Shown here: positions 16,173 to 24,411 of the stretch, one piece after another
Numbering within the stretch: position 1 is the stretch's first letter
How the letters are laid out: every line of letters starts with the position of its first letter
Source: Bacteroidota bacterium
GTDB taxonomy: Bacteria > Bacteroidota > Ignavibacteria > SZUA-365
Assembly: GCA_014860565.1 (NCBI GenBank)
Contig: JACZJN010000147.1
Coordinates: 1-34,573 of the forward strand
Length of the DNA stretch: 34,573 bases
Direction: 5' to 3'
Notes under the pieces: generated by a model
What the model saw: only the letters and a program-made list of their open reading frames with translations
Databases searched by the model: none
What the model was told of the DNA's origin: nothing
Made by a program: the position numbers and the translations under genes

Positions 16173-16658
16173 ATGCCAGAATCCTCACTCCATACCATTC
16201 TGATGTTCCGCACGCACGGGAGACTTCTCGCGGTTCCTCTCGATGCGGTACGTGAAGTGGTTCCTGCGTTTGAAGTACTCCACGCTCCGGGGTTGGCCTC
16301 GACCATTGCCGGAATGATCAGCCTGCGCGGTGAGGTGCTGCCGGTAATCGATACGGCGGTACTAATCGGGGAGGAAGTCACCCTCCTCCAACCGCAGCAC
16401 AAATTTATCATCGTTCGAGCGTCACGCCAGTCCATTGCATTCCTGGTGGATTCCGTGGAAGACCTCGTAGCACTCGAACAAAACGCCTCCGTTGATCCGA
16501 TGGCGGGGAATGGAGCGGTTCTTTTCAAAGGCGTCGTTTCAGTGGAAGAGGAAATGGTTCTCATATTGGATATCGACGCATGTTACGGAGCCGAACTGAC
16601 CCTCCTGCCTCTGGAAGTGAACGGAGCTAAAACCAAACTGGAAGGGCAATACTCGTGA
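16173..16658 (+). CDS. CheW-like coupling protein (first of two; WspB/WspD-like)
   Basis: A 161-residue protein consisting of one CheW domain. The order of blocks is typical: LLAVPLDAVREVVP, the GMISLRGEVLPVID core, and SIAFLVDSVEDLVAL. It couples receptor signalling domains to CheA in the cytoplasm. It opens the operon; no clear Shine-Dalgarno precedes ATG 16173. Its stop overlaps the GTG start of the CheR gene by four bases (GTGA), indicating translational coupling. Two CheW genes in one operon is typical of Wsp, Frz and Dif-type systems. Confidence 0.9.
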   Translation: MPESSLHTILMFRTHGRLLAVPLDAVREVVPAFEVLHAPGLASTIAGMISLRGEVLPVIDTAVLIGEEVTLLQPQHKFIIVRASRQSIAFLVDSVEDLVALEQNASVDPMAGNGAVLFKGVVSVEEEMVLILDIDACYGAELTLLPLEVNGAKTKLEGQYS

Positions 16659-18175
16659 ATGCAGAAGCGCGAGCCCAAAACATCGAATCCGGTGTCCTGC
16701 TTGCAAGCGTGCTGCACAAGATCGACACGCTGCTCGGACTCCGCTATCAGCCGCATCAGTGGAGCGATCTGCTCCGTCTGCTTAAACCGGCTGCACGCGA
16801 ACTTGGCTTTACCGATTCATCGATCTTCCTGACCTGGCTGGCAAACTCGGATCAGGACGAAAATATGATCCGTGTGCTTGCAAAACATCTAACTATCGGT
16901 GAATCGTATTTCTTCAGGGAGATCGTTGTTTTTTCCATCCTCCGGGAACAGCTGCTCCCAGCGCTGCTGGAGCGCAAACAGGCACAGGGCGACCGGCATG
17001 TGCGCATATGGAGCGCCGGCTGCAGCACAGGAGAAGAAGTGTACACGCTGGCCATTCTTCTTGATTCCTTCCTCGAAGGGAGGCAGGAATGGAAGTACAG
17101 TGTACTCGGCACGGACGTGAACCCCGTTGCGATCGAACGCGCTCGCGATGCGAAATACCGTGACTGGTCCTTCCGGGACGTACCGGCGGAGATTCACTCC
17201 TCGTATTTCGAGCAGACCGAGGACGGGCGTCATTCCGTGATTTCACGCATCAAGGACCGCACGGAGTTCAAAATGCTCAATCTTGTGAGCGCTCCCGCTC
17301 TGTACCCCGCCGGATTCGATCTCGTGTTCTGTCGAAACGTGCTGATGTATTTCACTCGCGATAAAGTGAAAAGCATCATCCAGGGATTTCGGCGTTCCCT
17401 TACCGAGGGTGGCTGGCTTGTACCCAGCCTGACCGAAACCACGCTGGTCAATAATCCGGGTTTCGAGGGTGTCCGTTTCGGAGATGCAACCCTGTTTCGG
17501 AAGCAGCCGCATGTCACGAATATTCTCACGTTCCGCGGCGATAAGGATAATGCTGCGGACGACGATGCAGAACGGGCCGTCCTGCCCGCATCGACGGGCA
17601 TGCGCAATCCGTTTGCCGGACTGTTCTCCACGCGCGAGAAGCAGGATGAACCTCAGGAGCTCTCCGAGTCGCTGCCTGCGACTGCGAGCGATAATCCCAT
17701 TGCTCCTGTATCAATACAAGACGCAGAGGAAAGCCCGGTCAATGCAGCGCTTCACGACGCGGCAGACAATCAACTCCCTGAGAATGTGCATCAGCGCATC
17801 CTGGAGGCGCGTCAACATGCCGATGCGGGTCGTCTCGATGACGCGCTCGCCGTAACGCAGACTGCGATTTCTCTCAATAAAATGGATCCGCACGCGCATT
17901 TCATGCACGGCACCATCCTCCGGGAAAGCGGTGAAACCAGCCAGGCGCTGCAGGCATTCGAACGTGCACTGTACCTCAATCAGGATTTCATTCCCGCACA
18001 TTTTTCGATAGCCACGCTGCATCATCAGCTTGGAAATCAGGCAAAGGCCCGCCGCCATTTCGGTATTGCGCTCCACCTGATCGAAGCGCAGGGCGATCTG
18101 AATCTTATCCTTGAACCCGGCGAAATAAGTGCGCAAAGGATGGTGGAAATCATTCGCACATTCATTGAACGGTAA
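16655..18175 (+). CDS. CheR-type MCP methyltransferase with C-terminal TPR domain (WspC/FrzF-like)
   Basis: A 506-residue cytosolic enzyme that methylates receptor glutamates using S-adenosylmethionine. The N-terminal helical part includes GESYFFRE (family: gET.FfRe). The SAM site IWSAGCSTGEEVYTLA lies at ~118-133, LGTDVNP at ~151-157, and FDLVFCRNVLMYF at ~221-233. A Pro/Ser/Glu linker (~290-375) joins two to three TPR units (~378-480). CheR proteins with TPRs are typical of Wsp (WspC) and Frz (FrzF) pathways, where the TPRs tune substrate choice. The start is GTG inside the CheW stop. Confidence 0.93.
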   Translation: MNAEARAQNIESGVLLASVLHKIDTLLGLRYQPHQWSDLLRLLKPAARELGFTDSSIFLTWLANSDQDENMIRVLAKHLTIGESYFFREIVVFSILREQLLPALLERKQAQGDRHVRIWSAGCSTGEEVYTLAILLDSFLEGRQEWKYSVLGTDVNPVAIERARDAKYRDWSFRDVPAEIHSSYFEQTEDGRHSVISRIKDRTEFKMLNLVSAPALYPAGFDLVFCRNVLMYFTRDKVKSIIQGFRRSLTEGGWLVPSLTETTLVNNPGFEGVRFGDATLFRKQPHVTNILTFRGDKDNAADDDAERAVLPASTGMRNPFAGLFSTREKQDEPQELSESLPATASDNPIAPVSIQDAEESPVNAALHDAADNQLPENVHQRILEARQHADAGRLDDALAVTQTAISLNKMDPHAHFMHGTILRESGETSQALQAFERALYLNQDFIPAHFSIATLHHQLGNQAKARRHFGIALHLIEAQGDLNLILEPGEISAQRMVEIIRTFIER

Positions 18176-18177
18176 GC

Positions 18178-18825
18178 ATGTACGAAGCCGCATATAGCGA
18201 ACAATACGACCCGGCGCAGTGGGAGCAGATCCGTCAAATGCTCGACACCGTGCGCATCAGTCTCGAACAGCAGAATCGCGTCACCGAAAGTGCAAACGCG
18301 GATGTGCTTCGGAAGCGTGCGAAGGTCTTTGCAGCACTCACACCGTCGACGATTGTCGAGGTGGATGAGAGCGAGGACCTGGTGCTTTTCATGCTGGGGA
18401 ATGACACCTACGGTGTTTCCTGCAACGAGATAGAAGAAGTCATTCCGCTGCAGAATCTTGTCGCCTTGCCGAATACAAACAAGTCGATCCTCGGTATTTC
18501 AAGCCTGCGGGGTATCCTTTTTTCCGTGGTCGATCTCAAGCGCGTTCTCAATATTCCCGCCTCCGAGCTGACGACGATGCATCGTGTATTGATGGTCCGG
18601 CACGAGAGTTTCAAAGTGGGATTTCTAGTGGACTCGGTACAGGGAATGCGCAGCTTCAGTAAGAATGAAATGCAGGATCTTCCTTCGGAAATCCACGAGC
18701 GTTCGCGCACCTATCTGCACGGACTCGCCCTAGGTAACGTTTTGATCCTCAACGCGCGCGTCATTCTACAGGACCAATTGGCCCCTGCTGAGGATAGAGC
18801 AGCGATGAAAGATAGCACTGAATAG
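18178..18825 (+). CDS. CheW-domain coupling protein with N-terminal extension (WspD-like)
   Basis: A 215-residue protein with a ~60-residue helical N-terminal extension (EQIRQMLDTVRISLEQQ, then LRKRAKVFA) before a CheW domain (~65-200). The CheW blocks are LVLFMLGNDTYGVSCNEI, SILGISSLRGILFSVVDL and FKVGFLVDSVQG. Extended CheW proteins with an LR.RA helix are usual in Wsp-type operons. It begins two bases after the CheR stop and is followed after 15 bp by the receptor gene, so it probably links this receptor to the operon's CheA. Confidence 0.92.
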   Translation: MYEAAYSEQYDPAQWEQIRQMLDTVRISLEQQNRVTESANADVLRKRAKVFAALTPSTIVEVDESEDLVLFMLGNDTYGVSCNEIEEVIPLQNLVALPNTNKSILGISSLRGILFSVVDLKRVLNIPASELTTMHRVLMVRHESFKVGFLVDSVQGMRSFSKNEMQDLPSEIHERSRTYLHGLALGNVLILNARVILQDQLAPAEDRAAMKDSTE

Positions 18826-18840
18826 AAACGAGGTCTGATC

Positions 18841-20637
18841 ATGCGCTGGTTCGCAAACCTGAAAACAAAATTCAAGTTATTCATCGGATTCGGTGTCGTC
18901 ATCGCCTTCCTCCTGGTTCTGATCGGAGTGGAAAATCTGCAATCGAACCGTTCACTTCAAGAGTACCGGATTCTTCAGGAGACGCAGATTCCCATCAACC
19001 AGACGGGGAACGATATCCTCAGTGAATTACTTCGTGAGCGGATGATTTTCGACCGTCTGCGTTTGCAGGGCGATCACCGTCTCACTGTGGATCAATTCGC
19101 CGCGCGCCGGGAACAGTACGTTCAGCAGCAGCGAAAAATCGATGGCCTGATTCTGCGTTTTCGCGCACTCCTCGGCAATGCGAGCCAGGAGGTTTCGGGC
19201 GATGAGGTGTTGAGCGCGCTGCAGAAACTGGACAAGCAGTTCGTCATCCTCACGCGCTCGCAGGAAACGCACACACGCCTGGCCGCCAAAGCCTTCCCAT
19301 TGTTCGAACGGGGGAATACGGACGCACTGCAAACGTTGAATGCCGAGTTCGAGGAAGACGAACAGGCGCTCGTCGGCGCGCTCGATCTGTTCAGCTACGA
19401 GCTGCGCAACCTCTTCGACGCTTCGCAGAACCGTATCAAATCCATCGAAGACACCGCCATGTGGTGGCGCATTTTCATTTTTGGTGCCGGCATCCTGCTT
19501 GTCATCTTTTTTGCCTCGTTTATTTCGCGCCTCATATCAAATCCGCTCAGTCTTGCGACCGAGATCGCCGAACGTCTCGGACAGGGAGATACCAACATCC
19601 CCATCAGCACCGACCGTCACGACGAAGTCGGCGAATTACTGAAGACCCTTGAGAAACTGAGGGCGAATTCAGACCACGAAGCACAGATCGCCGCGCGCAT
19701 CGCCGATGGTGATTTGACGGTCGAAATCACACCGCTTTCCGATAAGGATGTTCTCGGAAAGGCGCTCTCCGCAATGGTACATCGCCTGCGGACACAGATA
19801 CGCGAGATGATCGAAGGCATCAACGTGCTGGCGGCCGCAACCGCGGAACTCTCATCGACCATGGTGCAGATCGCGGCAGGCGCGAGAGAAACCGCCTCGT
19901 CGGTAAATGAAACCGCGACGACGCTGCTCGAGGTGAAACAGGCCTCGCAGCTTTCCAATCAGAAAGCCAAAATGATTTCCGATAACACCCAGCAAACCCT
20001 GCGTGTCTCCCACGATGGTGTTGACGCCATCGGGAAAAGCATCCAGAGCATGGAAAATATCCGTGAGCAGATGCGCGGGATCGCGGAAAGCATTATCAAA
20101 CTGAGCGAACAGGGCCAGGCCATCGGAGACATCGTCACTTCGGTGAATGATCTTGCCGAACAATCAAATATCCTCGCCGTGAATGCCGCCATTGAAGCCG
20201 CGAAAGCCGGTGAGTATGGGAAGGGTTTCACTGTCGTGGCCAAGGAAATCCGGAATCACGCCGAACAATCGAAGCAAGCGACGTCGAAAGTACGGTCGAT
20301 TCTCATCGATACGCAGAAAGCAACGGCATCCGCGGTCATGGTCGCCGAGCGCGGCACCAAACTCGCCGAGGACGGTGCGCAGCTCTCATCCCAGTCGGGC
20401 AACGCGATACAGACGGTGATGCAGGGTATCAATGAAACTGCGGAATCGATGCTGCAGATTGCAGCGTCGGCGAAGGAGCAGGTGGTCGGACTCGACCAGG
20501 TGACAACCGCCATTCAGCATATCAAATCAGCGAGCGAGCAGAACGTGGAATCCATACACCAGGTCGAACTGACAGCACAGAACCTCAAGGAATTGGGGAC
20601 CCGGCTGCAGCGCTTCGTCGAACGCTATAAACTCTGA
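18841..20637 (+). CDS. Methyl-accepting chemotaxis receptor with HAMP domains (WspA-like)
   Basis: A 598-residue membrane receptor. TM1 (~12-30) and TM2 (~208-232) bracket a ~175-residue helical periplasmic domain of the 4HB type. A HAMP domain (~230-285) is followed by a second HAMP-like unit (~285-318, IADGDLTVEITPLSDKDVLG), so HAMPs appear to be in tandem. The signalling domain has the conserved hairpin tip around DLAEQSNILAVNAAIEAAKA (~437-456), which binds CheW and CheA. No NWETF-type CheR tether ends the protein. GAGG precedes ATG 18841. The ligand is unknown; Wsp-type receptors respond to surface contact, but that is not shown here. Confidence 0.94.
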   Translation: MRWFANLKTKFKLFIGFGVVIAFLLVLIGVENLQSNRSLQEYRILQETQIPINQTGNDILSELLRERMIFDRLRLQGDHRLTVDQFAARREQYVQQQRKIDGLILRFRALLGNASQEVSGDEVLSALQKLDKQFVILTRSQETHTRLAAKAFPLFERGNTDALQTLNAEFEEDEQALVGALDLFSYELRNLFDASQNRIKSIEDTAMWWRIFIFGAGILLVIFFASFISRLISNPLSLATEIAERLGQGDTNIPISTDRHDEVGELLKTLEKLRANSDHEAQIAARIADGDLTVEITPLSDKDVLGKALSAMVHRLRTQIREMIEGINVLAAATAELSSTMVQIAAGARETASSVNETATTLLEVKQASQLSNQKAKMISDNTQQTLRVSHDGVDAIGKSIQSMENIREQMRGIAESIIKLSEQGQAIGDIVTSVNDLAEQSNILAVNAAIEAAKAGEYGKGFTVVAKEIRNHAEQSKQATSKVRSILIDTQKATASAVMVAERGTKLAEDGAQLSSQSGNAIQTVMQGINETAESMLQIAASAKEQVVGLDQVTTAIQHIKSASEQNVESIHQVELTAQNLKELGTRLQRFVERYKL

Positions 20638-20659
20638 TCCACTCGCACTCAACAGCGTC

Positions 20660-23296
20660 ATGAATGAAGTAGAATTTCTTCAAAAGCTGCGCGAAGCGTT
20701 TGCCATCGAAGCGGATGAACATTACCGCGCTATCAGCAAATGTCTCACCGACCTGGAGCACACATCGAACGGTGATGCCCAGGGAGTGATCGAGCTTATT
20801 TTCAGGGAGGCACACAGCCTGAAAGGGGCAGCGCGCGCAATCAACCGTGTCGATATCGAAGCACTCTGTCAGGCGCTCGAAAGCCTGTTCTCTCTCTGGA
20901 AAAAGGATCCGAAGGTCGCAGACAGGAAGCATTTTGACGCCACCGCCCAGGCCGTGGACATTCTCGCTGAGATGCTGACAAGTGATACGGAATTCTCGCT
21001 GAATCATGAAGCGCTGGAAACGGCCATAGAGCGTCTCAAGGAATTGTCCACTTCCGGAGCAGGGAAGGGCCCTGCGAGACCATCTCCGTGGAACGCGGAG
21101 CGGGAGGCGCAGAATCAAGAAGTGGCGGGGCACAGAGATGCGGTTCCCATTCAGATCCCGGAGAGCAGCTCCGAAGCAGTACATTCGGTGCCTCAGAGGC
21201 GCAACCTGGCGGCAATACCCGGCCTCCCCACCATCCCCGGACTTGATGCAATACCAGGACTCGGCGGCTCCACGGCGTGCGCAACACCGTCAAACGGCAA
21301 CGCTGCAGTTCGGTCGGAAGTCCCACCATCGAACGGTTCGCACAGCAAGACGGAGTCAAATCCGGTGAATGGCGCGCAGCTGTCTTCGGCAGCTTCGTCC
21401 GTTCCGGGAAATGGCGTTCGCGCGCACACGAACCCCGAAGGCAACCAACATTCGGTGAACAGATCGGAGACAGAATCACCACGAGATGGAGCCGCACTTT
21501 CCGGCACCGGAGCGGCATTCAGGACCGTCAAAGACACGATCCGCGTTTCCATTAGTGAATTGGAATCGCTGTATCGCCAGACCGAGGAACTGAGCAGCAT
21601 AAAATTCATGCTCGGCAGGCACGCGGCCGATCTCAGGCGCGTGATGGACCAATGCAGGGAATGGATCAGGGAGTATCACAAACAGCGGCAGAGCGTACTC
21701 GAAGAAACACAATATTCCGGCAACCGGAAGCGCGACGTGGAATTCTATACGAGTCAGAATGAAAAGCTGCAGAACTTCATGAAGTGGACCGCGCGCCAGG
21801 TCGAGGGCATCGAGTCCGCCGTCGGGAAGAATCTTGAGGACGGTCGTGGAACCATGTACATCATGGAAAGCATGTCAGAAGCCATGATGGAGAATGCGAA
21901 GCAACTCCTGCTGCTGCCGTTTTCCCTGGTAACCGATCCCTTGCCTGGCATCGTGCGCAAGCTCGCGCGCGACCTGAACAAAGACCTGCGTTTCCAGGTT
22001 CTGGGCGATGAGATCCGTATCGACAAACGCATCCTCGAAGCGCTGAAGGACCCGCTCCTGCATCTCCTCCGAAACAGTATTGATCATGGAATCGAAGATG
22101 CCGCGACACGTGCACGCTGTCAGAAATCAGTAACAGGGAGCATCACTCTGACGATTCAAACCGCCACTGACAACCGTATCGAACTGCTGCTCGAAGACGA
22201 CGGTCGCGGCATCGATATCGAACGCGTCAAGTGCAAAGCCATCACGGAAGGCGTTCTCACCGAGGAGAAGGCCAGGAAACTCGCAGATCGGGACGCACTT
22301 GATCTGGTATTTCTTTCCGGCATAACCACCAGTCCGATCATCACCGACCTGTCGGGACGCGGTGTCGGCCTCAACGTAGTGCGGGAAAATATTCTTGGAA
22401 TGGGCGGTGAAATCGATATTGAGACTGACAAGGGAACGAGGACGCTGTTTCGAATCTCGCTACCACTCTCTCTCTCGAATGCGCGCGGCGTGCTGGTCCG
22501 AAGCCAGGGTAAACTCTTCGTCGTGCCTCTGCAGTTCGTCGAACGCGGGCTCAGCATGCATCGAGAAAATTTCTCCACGCTTGATGGCAAGTCCGTGATC
22601 GACTATCACGGACGCACCGTTACCGTGCGCCGGCTTGAAGAAATTCTTACCGGGCAGAACAGCGGCAAAAGGGAAGAGCGGCCACAGGCCATCATCCTTC
22701 TCCTGCGCCTTTCTTCACGTCTTCTCGCACTCGAGGTGGACGAAATTCTCTGGGAGCAGGACGTAGTGATCAAACCGCTTCCGGCACCGGTCTCCCGCGT
22801 GCGCACTATCGCAGGAGCAACATTGCTCAGCAGCGGAGAGCTGGTGCTCGTGCTGCAGATCCCGGATCTGTTTGATGCCTCCCGGGGCGTCGTCGCTGCT
22901 GGCAGAAGCGAGCAACCGCTGCAGGAAGCCAGGCGTCATCGCCTTCTCGTGGTCGACGATTCGATCACGTCCCGCGTACTGCTCCATGATATCCTCGTCA
23001 ATTCAGGATACGAGGTTCAAACCGCGGTCGACGGCATCGACGCGCTCACCCATATGCGGGAAGAGCATTTTGATCTGATCGTCTCCGACGTTGAAATGCC
23101 GCGAATGAACGGATTCGAACTGACCGAGGCGGTGCGCAAGGATGAGAAGATGCATGATACGCCTCTCATACTTGTCACCGGCCTTGAATCACAGGAGGAC
23201 AGGGAGCGGGGATTTGATGTCGGCGCCAACGCATATATAAATAAAAGCAGCTTCGATCAAAGCAATCTCATCGATGTGATCGAGCGGCTGATATGA
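20660..23296 (+). CDS. CheA-receiver hybrid histidine kinase (WspE/FrzE-like)
   Basis: An 878-residue cytosolic kinase. HPt has phospho-acceptor His52 in AHSLKGAARA. A ~170-residue Ser/Pro/Asn-rich linker (~128-290) includes three IPGL motifs spaced exactly six residues apart (186-201). A predicted coiled-coil dimer region follows (~290-430). HATPase has HLLRNSIDHGIE (468-479), DDGRGIDI (513-520) and GRGVGLNVV (566-574). A CheW-like domain (~600-740) precedes a C-terminal receiver with D766/D767, phospho-acceptor D810 and K862. The order P1-P3-P4-P5-REC is that of WspE and FrzE; the P2 domain is replaced by the low-complexity linker. The gene follows the receptor by 22 bp and precedes cheB by 1 bp. 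Confidence 0.95.
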   Translation: MNEVEFLQKLREAFAIEADEHYRAISKCLTDLEHTSNGDAQGVIELIFREAHSLKGAARAINRVDIEALCQALESLFSLWKKDPKVADRKHFDATAQAVDILAEMLTSDTEFSLNHEALETAIERLKELSTSGAGKGPARPSPWNAEREAQNQEVAGHRDAVPIQIPESSSEAVHSVPQRRNLAAIPGLPTIPGLDAIPGLGGSTACATPSNGNAAVRSEVPPSNGSHSKTESNPVNGAQLSSAASSVPGNGVRAHTNPEGNQHSVNRSETESPRDGAALSGTGAAFRTVKDTIRVSISELESLYRQTEELSSIKFMLGRHAADLRRVMDQCREWIREYHKQRQSVLEETQYSGNRKRDVEFYTSQNEKLQNFMKWTARQVEGIESAVGKNLEDGRGTMYIMESMSEAMMENAKQLLLLPFSLVTDPLPGIVRKLARDLNKDLRFQVLGDEIRIDKRILEALKDPLLHLLRNSIDHGIEDAATRARCQKSVTGSITLTIQTATDNRIELLLEDDGRGIDIERVKCKAITEGVLTEEKARKLADRDALDLVFLSGITTSPIITDLSGRGVGLNVVRENILGMGGEIDIETDKGTRTLFRISLPLSLSNARGVLVRSQGKLFVVPLQFVERGLSMHRENFSTLDGKSVIDYHGRTVTVRRLEEILTGQNSGKREERPQAIILLLRLSSRLLALEVDEILWEQDVVIKPLPAPVSRVRTIAGATLLSSGELVLVLQIPDLFDASRGVVAAGRSEQPLQEARRHRLLVVDDSITSRVLLHDILVNSGYEVQTAVDGIDALTHMREEHFDLIVSDVEMPRMNGFELTEAVRKDEKMHDTPLILVTGLESQEDRERGFDVGANAYINKSSFDQSNLIDVIERLI

Positions 23297-23297
23297 C

Positions 23298-24410
23298 ATG
23301 GTAAATGTCTTCTCCATAGCGTATTCCTCCGGATGGGCCCATCGTCTCAACCAGCTGTGCGCGCACCGCAGCGACATTCAGATTGTGCGCACGGTGTACG
23401 GGAACGACAGCATTCTTAACGAGCTCGCAGCCTCCGGGGCCGATATTGTGGCGATCGAAGGCGGCGAGGACTGGGAACGAGTGAAAACCGTGACACGCAC
23501 AATAATGGAAGGGTATCCGTTGCCCGTGGTTATTCTTGCTTCTGAAAAAGAATGCGGGGACGACCTTCAGTCCGCCGGTCCTCTGGATGCAGGAGCGCTG
23601 AGTCTCCTCAGGATCCCTTCATACGCAGGTCCGAGCGAAGAACCCGTACTCGCCGAGCAGCTGGTGAAGAGTCTCCGTCTGATGTCCGAAGTCAAAGTTG
23701 TTCGTCGTTGGGACAGCGCGCGGCTGGAATCCCTCTCTCGCGTCCATCAGGAAGTGCGTGCCGTCGGACAGGTGACAAAGCATCTCGATATCGTTGTTAT
23801 CGGCGCCTCGGCCGGTGGTACCAAGGCACTTCAGGAGGTGTTTTCACACCTCCCGGCGGCATTCCCGCTGCCGATCCTGGTCGTGCAGCATATCGCCAAA
23901 GGCTATCTTCGGGGGTTGGCTCACTGGCTCGACGAGCAGACGGAACTCAACGTTTCCATCGCCGAAAACGGACAGAGGTTGGAAGGGGGAACCGTCTATC
24001 TTGCACCCGATGATGCGCATTTGACAGTTGACCGAAAACATTGTATTCTTCTCGCTGATGACGAGCCTGTCAACGGTTTCAAACCTTCCATCGCACGTCT
24101 GTTTTCCAGCGTTCACGATACGTATGGCGGTCATGCCGTGGCAATTCTCCTCTCCGGAATGGGGAACGATGGTGCGCAGGAAATGCTGCATCTCAATCTC
24201 GCCGGGGCTGTCACCATTGCACAGGACAAGGACACCTCGCTTATTCACGGAATCCCAGGCGAGGCGATTAAACTTGCGGCCGTCAGCCTGATCCTGCCGA
24301 TTCAGGAGATCGGTGCCGCGTTGTTGTCACTCACGGCCAAGAGTACTGCCGAAATCACAAAGACAGAAGACAGTCGCCTGGAGAACGGCGATGTCTCAGA
24401 ACAGGAATGA
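23298..24410 (+). CDS. CheB-type MCP methylesterase with degenerate receiver domain (WspF-like)
   Basis: A 370-residue enzyme that removes receptor methyl esters. The C-terminal CheB domain is intact: catalytic S171 in IGASAGGTKAL, H198 in VVQHIAKG and D291 in SGMGNDGAQEM. The N-terminal ~130 residues align in position with a receiver but lack its key residues: there is no acidic pair after the first strand (VFSIAYSS), and the phospho-acceptor position reads ADIVAIEGG, with Glu54 in place of Asp. It should therefore not be phosphorylated in the usual way, and the Glu could mimic a phosphorylated state. It starts one base after the CheA stop and overlaps a possible upstream start of the next gene. 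Confidence 0.93.
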   Translation: MVNVFSIAYSSGWAHRLNQLCAHRSDIQIVRTVYGNDSILNELAASGADIVAIEGGEDWERVKTVTRTIMEGYPLPVVILASEKECGDDLQSAGPLDAGALSLLRIPSYAGPSEEPVLAEQLVKSLRLMSEVKVVRRWDSARLESLSRVHQEVRAVGQVTKHLDIVVIGASAGGTKALQEVFSHLPAAFPLPILVVQHIAKGYLRGLAHWLDEQTELNVSIAENGQRLEGGTVYLAPDDAHLTVDRKHCILLADDEPVNGFKPSIARLFSSVHDTYGGHAVAILLSGMGNDGAQEMLHLNLAGAVTIAQDKDTSLIHGIPGEAIKLAAVSLILPIQEIGAALLSLTAKSTAEITKTEDSRLENGDVSEQE

Positions 24411-24411
24411 C

